Shown here piece by piece: positions 1 to 11,580 of a stretch of DNA of 64,000 bases. The translations under genes were made by a program, and so were the position numbers. The DNA is from Rhyzopertha dominica (lineage: Eukaryota; Arthropoda; Insecta; Coleoptera; Bostrichidae): assembly GCA_025024175.1 (NCBI GenBank), contig QCXZ01000137.1, positions 5,828,001 to 5,892,000 on the forward strand. The letters are read 5' to 3'. Positions within the stretch are counted from its first letter, which is position 1; each line of letters begins with the position of its first letter. The notes below the pieces were generated by a model. That model had not been told where the DNA came from. It saw only the letters and a program-made list of their open reading frames with translations, and ran no database searches.

Positions 1-1009
1 AAGAAGCTCCTCGGTTATACGCTGCTAGCGACTTCCTTATTTGAACTGTGATTGCTTTCGGATCTCAAGGGGAAAAATAAATTGTTACAAGTTGGAAGCA
101 AGTTGTCCGCTGCTTTAGCACTTGACCAGCAATTTACGCGTGTTTTCTAGTTAACTGTTCGGGGAAATGTTACAAGAAGTCTACATATGCAAGTTCCTTA
201 GATACACTGGTCTACAAAATTATCTTATTTTCAATTTATACAAAAAATTATGTCTGATTCCAAAAACAATTCATTGTTATAAGATAAAAGTAAATTTACA
301 TTTATCCCATCGCGTAAAACTTTTTTTTAACACACTACATAGAAAACTAAACATTTTTAAGGGGTTGTTTATTAAATCAAATAATTTTGAACATCAAGTC
401 TCTGCCATCCCATTTGCAAGGATAACAGCAATATTATTTATAACCCAGTTGCATTTAAACTGCAATTGTTCATATTTTCCATTAAAGNTTGTCAAAATAA
501 AGCTTGTCTAANAATAGTTTTATACTGTCGTAGAACTTTTACATGTTACATACAACCAAATCTCGTCGNGTANTTNATGAAAATGGTCATTGCATTAACG
601 AACAAAATATTTTGAGTGTGACCAGTGATTGTGATTATTTATTTATTATATTTATATTATTATTNATATTGGTAGGTAATATATGNTATACTTAGTGAGT
701 ATTGTTCCGGATTAAAAAAATGAATTTAAACAATCAATTCAAGACAAGAAGGGTTTATATCTGCAAAACCCTGATAACACACAAAAACGAAGCAATTGTA
801 TTGTAAGAAACTTAATTAAGCTACGTATTTAAATAAAAAGACATAACAATGTACTCAAATAATAAAACATACAAATTATTACAATAATCCACTCACGTAA
901 GAGCAATTCACTAGTTATACCTTGTAGAATGTTTCAATATAAAGGATCACTTAAATAGAAGTCACTATTGCTTTTCTTGTATATTAAACAGCTCCAAGTA
1001 TTATCAGTT
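1..1009. other. AT-rich stretch without recognised feature
   Basis: Low-complexity AT-rich DNA with several N positions. A 114-codon open frame at 167-511 has lysine- and asparagine-rich composition expected by chance and no recognisable domain. Nothing supportable was found on either strand. Confidence 0.5.
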
Positions 1010-1350
1010 TTATTAAATAATTGATAAAGCGTTTTCGGCTAAAATATAGCCCTCGTCAGAATCATTTACAATTCCAAAAATTTCACAAGTAAATCTGACG
1101 TCAAAACGGAAGCAAACTTNACCTCAAATAAACAGTTTAATTAAAATTACAAAAGGAATTCAAAACGGTTAACTTCCGGTCAATTACTACTACTAGTAAT
1201 AGTAAATGGTTAGCAAACCATGAATTTATTGTAACAGTATCGGTAATTTTACATTTTTCAAATTGTTTAAGGTGTTCAGCTCCTCTAATTAAAAAGGATC
1301 TTCCGGTTTGTCCGGTATAAACCGAACTGCATTTCGTTATAAGAAAACCT
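1010..1350 (-). mobile_element. Penelope-like element 3' tail (GIY-YIG remnant)
   Basis: Read on the minus strand from about 1345, the sequence encodes the end of a GIY-YIG endonuclease domain: a Cys-Ser-Ser stretch, VYTGQTGRS, then an EHLKQFEK-like segment and an NSWFANHLLL-like segment. These match the Penelope-like copies at 8.1-9.1 kb and 52.5 kb. GIY-YIG domains fused to a reverse transcriptase are the hallmark of Penelope-like retroelements. The copy is 5'-truncated: no reverse transcriptase is seen upstream. A hammerhead-like motif lies at its 3' end. Confidence 0.75.
1022..1073 (-). ncRNA. Hammerhead-ribozyme-like motif (PLE tail)
   Basis: On the minus strand: CTGACGA box, one extra G, stem II GGCTA/TAGCC, GAAA, a stem III of type AA-CGC-TT, then a U-U cleavage position. 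Stem I is weaker here (UGAU/AUCA with one unpaired U) than in the 52.9 kb copy, so this copy is probably decayed. Hammerhead motifs are known from Penelope-like elements; activity of this one is not shown. Confidence 0.5.
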
Positions 1351-1928
1351 GTGTATTCCTAAATCTAAATAATTTTCTCACATTTATAAACGCTTTACAT
1401 TCTTCTATTAATTTCAGCTGTAAAACAGAAGTGAATAATCAAATTTATTCCTTTTAGTTTAATTATTTTACATAGAAAATTTCCTAAATTATCTTAGATT
1501 TTTAGAAAATCATGATGCACAGACAATATTATTTCTTATTTTTCTTTTTACCCTTATACAGCCATATGAGCAGTTTTTCATTTTCTTTTTCACAGATTTG
1601 CATTAGATGCTTTTGAACTTGATGTAATATTGCAAATTGCTTTCAATAACAGTTTTCTAAGTAATTTAATACAGAAAGGAAGCTAAAGCTTAGGTTTGCT
1701 GGTCCAGTTTCGGTAAGTTTATCTAAATTAATTTCCTCGTTTGGGGTAAATATTGCTTTTTTACGGAAGGCAGTGTGCTTACTTTCTTAATACTTAGTAA
1801 AGACAAAATTCGTATATTTTGCACCGAGAAACTGCGGAGTGCTTTGAATAGGCTGGAGAAAAGCCGCAGTAAAGCTCCAGTCTTTACATAGTAAGTACAT
1901 GGTTTGAAGGCTTCCGTGGTTGTTGTTG
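1351..1928. other. No recognised feature
   Basis: AT-rich sequence with short open frames only; nothing supportable before the hairpin that starts at 1929. Confidence 0.4.
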
Positions 1929-2008
1929 ATGACATGTTGTTTTCCGGGCTGCTTCCCACGAAGACCAAACAAGCAACGTGGGAAGCAGCCCGGAAAACAA
2001 CATGTCAT
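1929..2008. repeat. Perfect 32-bp inverted repeat with 16-nt loop
   Basis: Arms 1929-1960 and 1977-2008 are exact reverse complements over 32 bp, separated by a 16-base spacer. The arms begin ATGACATGTTG and end CTTCCCACG before the spacer. They are more GC-rich than the surroundings. No longer element ends are visible outside the arms, so its origin is unknown. Confidence 0.85.
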
Positions 2009-4740
2009 AGTAAATATGTGTTACTTATATTTAACTATGAAAGATACATTTTTTGTATTGTAGTAAATTAAGCTAGACCTGAATTTCAGGAAACTTCTCA
2101 ATATGGCCAGGTATGTAGCAGACACCTGAATGTATTTCCTGAGAAACAAACAGAATAGTTTAATTGGTGGTCAGTATTAGAACCACATTGACCAATAATA
2201 TTTGTTGTTGCTGTGAATTCTTCATTTATTATATTGTAATTTTCCTTTTGATAGCAACATGAACTGGTATTGTTCTGTTTAACTTATACATTTGTAAGGG
2301 ACTTAAAAGCACTTTATGAACTTCTCTTTAGCGTATAATAAGCGAATGAATAAAATATTGACGTGTATCAGAACTACGAGGATACCTTTTATGACCGAAA
2401 TGCGGGGGAGACAACTCAGATCCCGTTTCAAATAAAAAGCGCGGACCAAGAAACATTGTCTTCAACAGAAAGTGGAACGAAGATAGGCAGGCATAAGCGC
2501 CAACGGCTCAAAATGGATGTAAATGCGATGCCCTCCGAGATTTCTGTTTGTAAACAGAAGCCATACGCGCCATAGTAGGAATGCGACTGGGTGAAAAGTA
2601 ATATGATTTTCCAGTGCGCTAGCGCCTTTTGAATGGCGCTTCAGCGTACGTCAGTATCTCGCATTCAGAAGCTGCATATTTATATCAGAAACGGACGAAC
2701 ACGACACCAGGGATTTGTAGTGCATCTCTCATTATGGGCGTTTGTACTTTGCAAGCCCGCAAATGCACGCTATGTCTGTATAACATGTTTGTTTTGATAC
2801 ATCCCTTGCTGTGTTGCGGATAGTATTATGTGCTGAGAGGCAAGTTATGCTTATTTGCGGTTGCTCTAATGTCAGACTCTTGGTCAATGGTGTTATAACA
2901 CATCAGAGTGTACAGCAGTTGAAAATTTTACGGCGTCCTATCCATTTTGCTTAAATGAGAAGAATATATTTCTGTCATAAGCTTTTTTCAATGTACTTGA
3001 AGAATTCACGAGTACTTTATACAATTTTTTATATTTCTTTGCATTTTTATATTGATACCAATTTTATGTCATTGTCGGGTCTTAAACAATTAAATATGTC
3101 TTTATTGATGCATATTAAAAGTTCATTTTTTGCACAAGTCAAGAATGATATTGCATGCCATAAGAAAAAGACATATAGCACAGGCGAACAAGTAGTCTTT
3201 GAGAGGAACATAATATATATACACACACACAGGAATCACGAAAAGAAAGCAATGTACTCATCAAAGCTGTACAGTTTTAGCTTTAGTTTTAATTTAAAAG
3301 TTTTGGTATTTAGCATTTTTAATTCCTGTTGTAGTACTAGCGAGACGTAAGTAGTACCAAGTCAGCACCAGGGTTTGCCAACATGGTAGCCAAAGAACGA
3401 CGGAAACAATACCACGTGTACAACTCCGCATTTGGGAGCTTTAGGCGATCTTACAAGTACATGATGTTAATGCCCACCCACTTTTTCTGTCGGTAGTTGA
3501 CAAAAAATCTATTCATTATCAGTCCACTTTTCTTGTCAGTAATGCAAAAGGACTTATTCTTCTTGGTTTTAGTATCAAGTAATGAAACCACTACCGCCGA
3601 TTTTTGTCATCCACATTACACTAGTCACTAAAAGAATAGCAACAACATGCAATTCCAATACAAATATAGATCAGTAATAATAATTAATATCATAAATATA
3701 ACATTTATAAACACATAGTCGTCATCCGGAGTTTGTGTCAGGAATTTTATTATGTCAATCTGGCTCCAAGATTTTGACCTCCTTAGCTTTGTACCCACTC
3801 TAAATCCTACTATAGAAAAAAATGTTGTATTATACACGACGATAAGGTTGTCCATTAATTATATAAGAAGCATTAGCGATAAAAGTATTTGTCAAATAAT
3901 AAGAAAAAACCATTTATATCAGTCAATATGTATAATATAGGTGTATTATTGGCAAACAATAAAAACAGGAAGGAAATTAACGAAACTGATGTAAAATGAA
4001 TCGCGATGGTTGTCCTTACATAGGATGTACAATATTTCATTCGCCACCGCAAAAAAAAACAGTAAAAATGAAGAAAAATTGAAATACCACTTCAGAAAGA
4101 GAAAATAGATTAAGATAATATTGGGGAGAAAAGACAAATTCAAATAGCAAATTTTTGGGCTTAGATTAAGATTTGTTCATAGGGATGCTGGAAAATAAGT
4201 TAGGGGTAATTATATCAAAATTGATTAAAATAAAGTTAGGCAGATGACTAACATTTTTAATTTTATTAACAAATTCAGTTGAACCTTTAACTGCAAAAAG
4301 TATATTTAACAGTTTTATTCATATTATGGAAACTCCTATCTTGTGAAATCTAAATTCATCGGCGTCTGTTTGAAGGTCGAGGTGTTAAAAAAATCCCAGT
4401 GTTTCAAAAGAATCAAGGCTTACAAATTTTAATATTGTCGTAAATGAAACAGTTGAATTCCTAGAAATTACAAGAAATGAGTTTTTTTTTACTTTTAATA
4501 TAGTCTAATTGTCAGTAACTACAGCACACCTTTTCTGGTAAGCTTTTGGGGTAATAAGATCTTTTACATTAGTTTAAAAAAATCAGAACTCAATCTTCTT
4601 TGTCTTTGCCAAAAGCTCGACAATTTTAAAGGGGGCGATTCAAGATTTTTCTGGAATCAATTCAGCTTCTTCAGCCTCTGATGTGGTTGAATTTTTAACT
4701 TGTATTTTACCACCTCAAAGAATTCCTGCCATCATTATAT
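2009..4740. other. Intergenic stretch with unidentified short ORFs
   Basis: Several short open frames occur (2363-2575, 2629-2823, 2955-3350 on +; 3628-3855 and 3946-4143 on -), none with a recognisable domain. 2380-2830 is less AT-rich than its flanks. The only repeat-like piece is at 3725-3815, listed separately. Confidence 0.4.
3725..3815 (-). repeat. Short segment shared with 34675-34765
   Basis: About 75 bp resembles 34675-34765 in the same orientation. In both copies the minus strand stays open and reads a similar peptide (SK-W-QI-IIKFLTQ). The second copy lies just upstream of a decayed mariner transposase, so it may belong to that element family. Identity unknown. Confidence 0.4.
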
Positions 4741-4752
4741 TTTTTGTTTCAG

Positions 4753-4949
4753 AAAATGACTACGACCTGGACTACCCCGTGCTTTCTCCTGAAAAGCGGT
4801 CGCTTTCGATGCTGGCACGTTGGGAGTTCCTCAGCAACATTGGCAAGCACCAACTGCCAGTTCGAGAGGCATCAAGATGGAGGACAACCGATGGAATTAC
4901 GGCAGAGACGAGAGCGAGATCATCTGGACAGCCACTTAGGTGGGGCTAG
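4753..4949 (+). CDS. Candidate 3'-terminal exon, possible neuropeptide-like precursor
   Basis: A good acceptor (pyrimidine-rich tract ending TTTGTTTCAG at 4752) precedes an open segment of about 65 codons that ends at TAG 4947-4949. An AATAAA polyadenylation-type signal follows at about 5098. Base composition is more balanced than the AT-rich flanks. The frame starts with an acidic run, ENDYDLDYPVL, then a dibasic Lys-Arg followed by SLSMLARWEFLSNIGK. An acidic spacer, dibasic cleavage site and an xLxxLARxxxL-type peptide is the layout of NPLP1-type neuropeptide precursors, so that is my best guess. No upstream exon was found. A second frame is also open over 4862-4940, so a sequencing frameshift in the draft is possible. 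It could also be an unrelated exon. Confidence 0.35.
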
Positions 4950-6285
4950 GGAAACTACTGATTATGGATTTAAATGAGGACGATTCGGAAGATGCAGGAG
5001 TTACGATTTTAATAACAATAATAATAATCTCGTTGTGTGGACAAAAAAGTAAAGGCTTTCCTTTCTTTCAAGTGCTTTATATGCAAATTTATTTGTTGAA
5101 TAAAAACGTCTTACTGGGTTATCAGCTATAACGGCTGTTTTATGATCTTGCTTTGAGGTTCTTGTCGAATGTTTGGAACAATTCCTGCAAAAGTCGATCT
5201 TTACCAATCTATTTTTGTTCAGACGACACAGCAATGTAAAGAACCAACGTGGGGTTGACTATTGCTTTAGTCTCTTACGTCGAAGGTTGAAGTAAGAAAC
5301 ATGTTTTGCAACATTAATATATACGTAGCAAAACATGATCCCTGATCCTTTCTGCTGCATCACAGAAAAGCGCAAATTCAGCAACAAGAGATTTTCTCGC
5401 CCCGCGATACAAGCGGAAAGGTACAATTTAAAATTAGAATGACGGGCCTCTACTATAATTCTTGACTGGCCTACATTTTTACAGATAACGGCCCTAACAA
5501 TCGCTGAAAATTCTCGTAACCCTTGCATTGTTCGATCGTCCCGAACAGTTAAATCCCTGATCGTCTAATACAAAGACTGCGTAGCTTTTACCTTTAAGTA
5601 TAATATACAGGTTCATTTGAGTGTACGGGGGCGTTTAATAAATCTAGATGATCAAGTTTACTGTGGTTTGTTGAATGTCCCTAATTAACAATTCTTTTAC
5701 GATTTAGAGATTTCATAAAGAGGGCATATAGCGTACTTGAGAGACATCTAAAATTCTTGGAATGTTATATTCGCATCTCCTTGTATAAAGATACTGTGTA
5801 ACTGCATGCATTAAATGAAGTCCGTTTTTAAAATATAATGAAAAACTTCCGTAACCCAAAAAGGTTTTATTTGTTTTATAGCAGAACAAGGAAGAACTTC
5901 TGTCCAATAGTAATCGTACATGTTTTATAGCTATGTGTACTTGTGCCTTTTCGAGATATAAATATTTAAACAAAGTTTGCGTTGATTACTTTTTCATTAG
6001 AGATTGCTTTAAAGTCTCCAAGACCCTTGATCTTGTAAAATTTTGACTATTTTGCTTATTTCGTTTTAGGACCTAACCCATTAGAAATTCAAGGTTTATG
6101 TTTCATTCATAAAATTTTTGCTCTACAGTAGTTCGTGATCCAGATTTTTGGCCTGCAAATACTTGTAACTACCGTCAGTTTTTCTTTAAAAACAGGGAAA
6201 ACAATCCAACTTTGTAAAGATGAGTGACACTTGTAAATACTATTGGTGTCTTTCACCAGCAGATCAGAACGTTCGTGGACTTCTT
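4950..6285. other. Possible 3' UTR then no recognised feature
   Basis: 4950-5120 may be the 3' UTR of the candidate exon before it (AATAAA near 5098). The rest, to 6285, holds only short open frames without a domain. Confidence 0.35.
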
Positions 6286-6289
6286 AAAA

Positions 6290-6800
6290 AATCGTTTTCT
6301 TCTTTCATTTCGTTCTGATTTCTGAACATCTTGTTTGATCGAAATCTGGTTAACTGCCGATGTTTTTACATAAAAACTAATTCCATCCACGTACACACTG
6401 CTGCGATCTGACAACGATCTTAACATTGATCATAAAGAACTAGACACACCTTTGTTAATGTTCTTCGAGTATTTTGGAAGTGTTTTTATCAACTCTAATC
6501 CTACATATCAGATTGTCAGTACTTTTTACAGCTTTTCATACTTACCATAGATGATTCTTATTGTCAAACAAAGCTTATGTTGGACCTGATGGCATTCATT
6601 CTTACACTATAAGTAACTCTATTTCTATTTTAACTGAGCCATTGCTACATCGATATAATCTGAAACTTTTATCTTAAGTATGTCCCTCAATCTGGAACAA
6701 AACAAGGGTCTGTCCTGCTTTTTAATAAAGTTTCCCTGGCGTTTGTAACTATAGTCCCATTTCTTGTTTCCAAACTACCTAACTGAAAACATTCCACATA
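6290..6800 (+). mobile_element. Decayed non-LTR retrotransposon (LINE) fragment
   Basis: Broken frames on the plus strand read first like the endonuclease part (LTADVF, then PSTYTLLRSD) and then like the linker and early reverse transcriptase (GPDGIHSY, LTEPLLHRYNL, NYSPIS in place of the usual NYRPIS). Endonuclease and RT pieces lie closer than in an intact Jockey/I/CR1-type element, so most of the middle is deleted. Several in-frame stops are present. An inverted pair of Penelope-like tails begins just downstream. Confidence 0.6.
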
Positions 6801-6895
6801 TTGAATTGTACAGTTATTGACCGTTGATTGTAGATATTTTTTTTAATATAATAGGTTTCGGCCTTACAATAAGAATAAAACTCCTTTTATCTTAT

Positions 6896-6934
6896 GCCAA
6901 GCTTTCGGAGATCTTTTTCTCCTTCTTCTAGGCC
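6896..6934 (-). ncRNA. Degenerate hammerhead-like motif
   Basis: On the minus strand: GGCC, a degraded core TAGAAGA where CTGANGA is expected, an extra A, stem II GGAG/CTCC, GAAAGCTT and GGC, which pairs with GCC as stem I. The core substitutions should abolish cleavage. Confidence 0.4.
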
Positions 6935-7563
6935 TATAATATTTTATTAAATAACTACAAATAGAGAATAATAAACCATATGAAAAATACTTACAACAGA
7001 AATGGAATTATCCTAAGTTGAGCAGCAGTTTTCAATTGGTATATATAACACTTATACTATAAATTTGTCTATTAATACGGGCAATTAAAAAAACTTTTCT
7101 TTAAATTTATTTCTTTATCCAAAACTATTAAATCGTTAAAGTTAAATTTATGGTCAAGGTCAAAACAATGATTAAATATTTAACAGATAAACGGATAAAG
7201 AAATAAATTTAAATAAACGTCTTTTTTTAGAAATGACCCATATTAATAGACAAATGCATAGTATTAATAAAAGAAGTGATATTCATAATCTTTCCAAAAT
7301 TTATTCCTTGTAAACTATTCTCGTGATCACAACTTCCTCTCTCCAAATTTCTCGTCATATCTGGATTTCATATTTTGGCAGTTTTTTAATTTTGAAAGAT
7401 GTTTGTCATTATTTATAATTATATTTGAAATTACCTACAATTATAAATGTTATATATACCAATTGAAAACTGCTGTTCAACTTAGGATAATTCCATTTCT
7501 GTTGTAAGTATTTTTCATGTGGTTTATTGATCTCTGTTTGTAGTTGTTTAATAAAATATTATA

Positions 7564-7613
7564 GGCCCGGAAGAAGGAGGAAAAAGATCTCCGAAAGCTT
7601 GGAATAAACCTAG
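7564..7613 (+). ncRNA. Degenerate hammerhead-like motif
   Basis: Plus-strand partner of the motif at 6896-6934: GGCC, core CGGAAGA (U4 changed), an extra A, stem II GGAG/CTCC and GAAAGCTT. It is the mirror copy in the inverted pair. Confidence 0.4.
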
Positions 7614-7645
7614 TATAAGGCCGAAAGCTATTATATTAAAAAAAT

Positions 7646-8090
7646 ATTTCACATATTCATTATCCACTGCTTTCGCTTTTTAACATTCAAAAGCCAAACG
7701 TTTTCTGGATTGGAGCTTGGAAAATCTATCAAATAAAAATGCTCTTCGTGGTAATACATTGCTGTCCTTGAAATTTGGTAAAAAATGCTGTATATTGTGT
7801 ACTTGAGCCATGTGTATATGAACTACATCTGCTACACATGATTATCGTTTAACTCATGTTCAGGCGCATCAAAAAGAGAGCCTTTTTGTTCTTTCGCAGA
7901 GTGTGTCTACTGAGGATAAAACGTGTAACTTTTTTTTGACTTTGCACGGGGTTTTGTGTTTTACTTTTTACTACAGTTTTCCTTTTAAAACAGACGAAAC
8001 CTTTACAAGTGAATGAATTATTTTACATTTCATATGTTGAAATAAATATATGGTCAAAAAAACTGATCCATCTGCTCTAAGTGGAGTTAT
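7646..8090. other. No recognised feature
   Basis: AT-rich sequence between the two inverted Penelope-like pairs. It may contain further LINE debris, but no motif could be recognised. Confidence 0.35.
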
Positions 8091-8148
8091 TAATTAATTC
8101 TTCTAAAGAAAATCATTCTTAAAGTGAACTTCTACTTTATTTTTACAA

Positions 8149-8191
8149 TTGTAAAGCGCTTTCGGCTACATATTAGCCATCGTCAGTACAA
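8149..8191 (-). ncRNA. Hammerhead-ribozyme-like motif
   Basis: Minus strand: stem I TTGTA/TACAA, intact CTGACGA box, one extra T, stem II GGCTA/TAGCC, GAAA, then AGCGCT as a palindromic minimal stem III and a U at the cleavage position. Such a short stem III would favour a dimeric form, as reported for Penelope-like hammerheads. Confidence 0.6.
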
Positions 8192-9013
8192 AAATTATTT
8201 ATGAAGGGAAACTAACAGTTTGACAAAGTCAAAAATCAGAAACAAGCAAACTTGAGTACAAACTGAAAAGCAACCCACATGCCAGTAACTCAGACGAAAC
8301 ATTAATTTAGATCAAACAAAGAATTTAGAATAGGACAATTGAAATTACAAAAATCATTTAGAATAGTAAAATTTTGTTCGTTAATAATTTTATTAATCTC
8401 TAAAATTTCCAAATAATTTAATTTAGATGATTTACTACACAGATGTAATGAATTTAGATTGTCTAGCGTGGTAGTGTGTTTATTTACTAATAAATGGTTG
8501 GCTAACGAAGAATTTGTTGTTACAATATCTGTATTTTTATACTTTTCAAATGTTCTTTACCTCTAGTTAAAAAGGATCTTCCGGTTTGTCCAATATGCAA
8601 TGATTGCAATTTAGTTTATATTGGACAAACCGAAAGATCCGTTTTAACTAGCGATAAAGAACATTTGAAACAATTTAAAAAGTATAAAAATACTGATATT
8701 GTAACAACAAATTCTTAGTAAATAAACACACTGCCACGCTAGACAATCTAAATTCATTACATTTGTGTAGTAAATCATCTAAATTAAATTATTTGGAAAT
8801 TTTAGAGATTTATAAAATTATTAACAAACAAAATTTTACTATTCTAAATGATTTTTGTAATTTCAATTGTCCTATTCTAAATTCTTTGTTTGATCTAAAT
8901 TAATGTTTCGTTTGAGTTACTGGCATGTGGGTTGCTTTTCAGTTTGTAGTCAAGTTTGCTTGTTTCTGATTTTTGACTTTGTCAAACTGTTAGTTTCCTT
9001 TCATAAATAATTT

Positions 9014-9056
9014 TTGTACTGACGATGGCTAACATGTAGCCGAAAGCGATTTACAA
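9014..9056 (+). ncRNA. Hammerhead-ribozyme-like motif
   Basis: Plus strand: stem I TTGTA (9014-9018) pairs with TACAA (9052-9056). CTGACGA is at 9019-9025, then an extra T, stem II GGCTA/TAGCC and GAAA. The stem III element reads AGCGAT rather than AGCGCT of the mirror copy, so stem III is weaker here. Confidence 0.55.
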
Positions 9057-9120
9057 TTGTAAAAATAAAGTGGAAGTTCACTTTAAGAGTTATTTTCTTT
9101 AAAATAATTAAATATATGGT

Positions 9121-10099
9121 CGTCAAGCACACACTATTTGGGTGCTTTTCTAAAGATATGTGAGATGCGATAGAAGGGGATGTTTTTGTCGTAGAATCTG
9201 GTACCCACGACGTTATTTGCCCTGTTTTATAAAATCACCTATATACGCAATAAATACCACTCGGTGTACTGCATGTTTACCAGTTTATTCTGTAGAAAGG
9301 AGAGTGTGAAAGTTTGATCGACGAGATGTTTACCCCTCCTTAGTAGCTCGTGAAAGTTTTATCGCGATCTTACGTGGAAGTAACGGAGCAAACTTTCCCA
9401 CCCTGCCACTTATCAAAAAAGACTATCTGTGTATACAACGTCTAAGTGTGTCAGCTCTGTATTTGGTTTTTATCGTAGCATTTAACATTGTAGTATGTAA
9501 ATTCAGGAATAAATTAATGTTGCGTATTTTCATTTGGCTTTTGTTTGGTCGACGCAAAATCAAACAAGAGAACGAGACCGATAGTCGTGCAATATTAAAC
9601 ACTGTGCGGCTCTATTGATCAACAGTTAAGCGTCTAATAACCGTGTAAGTACTCGTTTGCGTTTAGCGATTTTGCACGGGAAAATGGCCTTTATGGGGGG
9701 CTCGCCGGCGACCCTCAAAAAGACAACTGGGACGGAACAACGTGTCGTCTTCAAAGGGCGAGCGCGGCCTACGTGTCTCGCCGACCCCACATTAGTAGCA
9801 TCAGTTTTACCTAATCGATTTCATTTGAATGTCACTGAAAATCAATTCCCCAGACATCTTTGGGAGAAATCTAATTTTGTGTCTTTCAGGATGTGCACTA
9901 CACTTGATAAAACAGACGGCGATGTACGAAATGAACTAAATGAAGCCAGCGTTGCAAAGTGATGAAGTTTGCAATTAAATTTGATTAATCTATTATACGT
10001 ACAAAATAACATACGCTGACTGGCTGAATCATTATCACCGAGTGTAAAGTAGGGTCAGTATAGGGACTCTTTATAATGTAAACACAAACTAAAGAAGGA
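9121..10099. other. No recognised gene
   Basis: 9640-9790 is more GC-rich and a 101-codon frame is open at 9657-9962, but the predicted peptide matches no family I know and its start is not convincing. Treated as non-coding or unknown. Confidence 0.35.
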
Positions 10100-10345
10100 T
10101 TTTTGTATATTCTACACTTAAGGGGTAAAATTGTGGATGAAAAAGATTGTTTTGAAGTCCCCTCACTTTTAAAACTTGAAGCACGATACTTTATTTTAAA
10201 AGCTTTTGATTAGAAATAAATAGACACGTGTTCAAGCGTTTATGAAAGTTTCACATTTAAGGGGGTAAAATAGGGGACGAAAATTTCTAAGCGAGTTCTG
10301 TCATTTTTGAAGTTAAAGACGTGAGACATTATTAAACATTCTGCG
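10100..10345 (+). repeat. Diverged tandem repeat, two units of about 140 bp
   Basis: Two related units share a TTAAGGGG(G)TAAAAT core followed by GGATGAAAA or GGACGAAAA (about 10120 and 10256). Similar units occur at 12395-12830 in the same orientation, on the far side of the hAT element. Confidence 0.5.
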
Positions 10346-10814
10346 AATACGGTTTTGATTGTTTAAGCACTTTATTACGGCCCGACCGTAAAAAATATAC
10401 ATTTGGACAGTCTTACCTGTAACCTACTTTTCATTATGTTCTGAGAAAATATGTATAAACAGCTTTAATTCCTAGAAATGCACCGGTTCTAAAATATTTA
10501 CCTCTGAACCTATTTAATCTCTTCTTGTGCCCTGTCAACCGAGTTCTTGTATTTCCCGTATCTTTCAAGACTATACAAATACATGTGATAAAAGAAAGTT
10601 TTAACTGGGGACGAGCTAGTGTTTCCGCGAGACGAGACAATTTGAGCATCTCGCCTCTTCTTGTCTGTGACTGTGTTGTATCTCGTCTCGACAGAAATTT
10701 GTCTCGATTTTCAAGACGACATAACACCGTCGAGATAGGGGCGAGACAAGACGTGATGTCTCGAAACAACGCAAGCGTTCTGAAACGTGGCACACTTCGG
10801 GTAGGTACCGTAGT

Positions 10815-11580
10815 ATGATACACAATGTGTACCTAAAGTTCAGGAACATGCGATTATTTTGGAAACGGTAGTTAAAGATACCCTGAAACACGCCAACTTT
10901 TTTATTTTTCTGGAAATTTTTTAGCCTACGTAGTTGATCTAAAATCTGCTACACGGTGGCGCCACAGTTAAAGTAGTTTTTTTTTTAAATGGCAGTCCCT
11001 ATATTTATTGCATTTTTGGATAGCTACAGTTTTCCTGAGTACACTGATGTGCTACATATGTTGATTGCACAATAATTTTTTTAGAAGAGCAGTTTTTTTG
11101 TCTTGCCGAGCAGAGTCGTATGCGCACCCCTTCCAATGTCAATCAAATTTGAAAAAGCATAACTCGAATATTCATGTTGTATTTAGACAAACAACGTGTC
11201 TCAAAAGTTTTGGCTCAAAATTCAATTAGGTTAAAATAGGCGATAATTAAAGAACTTCAAGATTGCTTAGAAAACAAAAGTTCTTCAATTACCAAAATAT
11301 TTGGCGGCAGAGAAAAACGGCTTTACTCAAAAAAATTCTTATGCAACCAACCACATGTAGCACATCAGTGTACTTAGAAAAACGGTAGCTATCCAAAATT
11401 GCAATAAAAAATAGTGGTTACCAGTTAAAAAAAACATGACATAGCAGCGCAAATTTTGTAAAAGCTACATAGGCTAAACATTTCTAGAAAAACAAAAAAG
11501 TTGACGTGTTTCAGCGTTTTTTTAATTACCATTTCCAAAATAATAGCATGTTCCCGGACTTTAGGGACACATTGTATAAT
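10815..11580. mobile_element. Long-inverted-repeat element nested in the hAT remnant
   Basis: About 240 bp at 10815-11060 is the reverse complement of about 11340-11580; shared blocks include an ACAATGTG(T)-type end, the ATTATTTTGGAAA segment and GATGTGCTACAT. The middle (11060-11340) is unique and non-coding. It looks like a foldback or long-TIR MITE. No transposase is encoded. Confidence 0.7.

Larger units (their letters stand above)
6836..7645. mobile_element. Inverted pair of decayed Penelope-like tails
   Basis: Arm 6836-7131 is the reverse complement of 7190-7645, apart from about 175 bp extra in the right arm (about 7265-7440). The outer ends carry the GAAAGCTT-type motif seen in the other Penelope-like tails, each with a degenerate hammerhead-like fold. 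The head-to-head layout resembles the clearer pair at 8091-9107. Confidence 0.6.
8091..9107. mobile_element. Head-to-head pair of Penelope-like 3' ends
   Basis: Left arm 8091-8599 (element on -) and right arm 8620-9107 (element on +) are reverse complements with minor differences, meeting at a 20-bp asymmetric centre. The right arm reads a GIY-YIG segment (CNDCNLVYIGQTERS, then EHLKQFKKYKNTDIVTTNS) and the family's C-terminus. Both outer ends carry a hammerhead-like motif. A 13-bp direct repeat, TAAATATATGGTC, flanks the unit at 8043-8055 and 9108-9120, as expected if it inserted as one piece. About 35 bp between the left repeat and the arm are unexplained. Confidence 0.8.

Noticed and set aside
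9657..9962. 101-codon ORF as a gene
   Set aside because: No domain, unconvincing start, and no clear splice or polyadenylation context.
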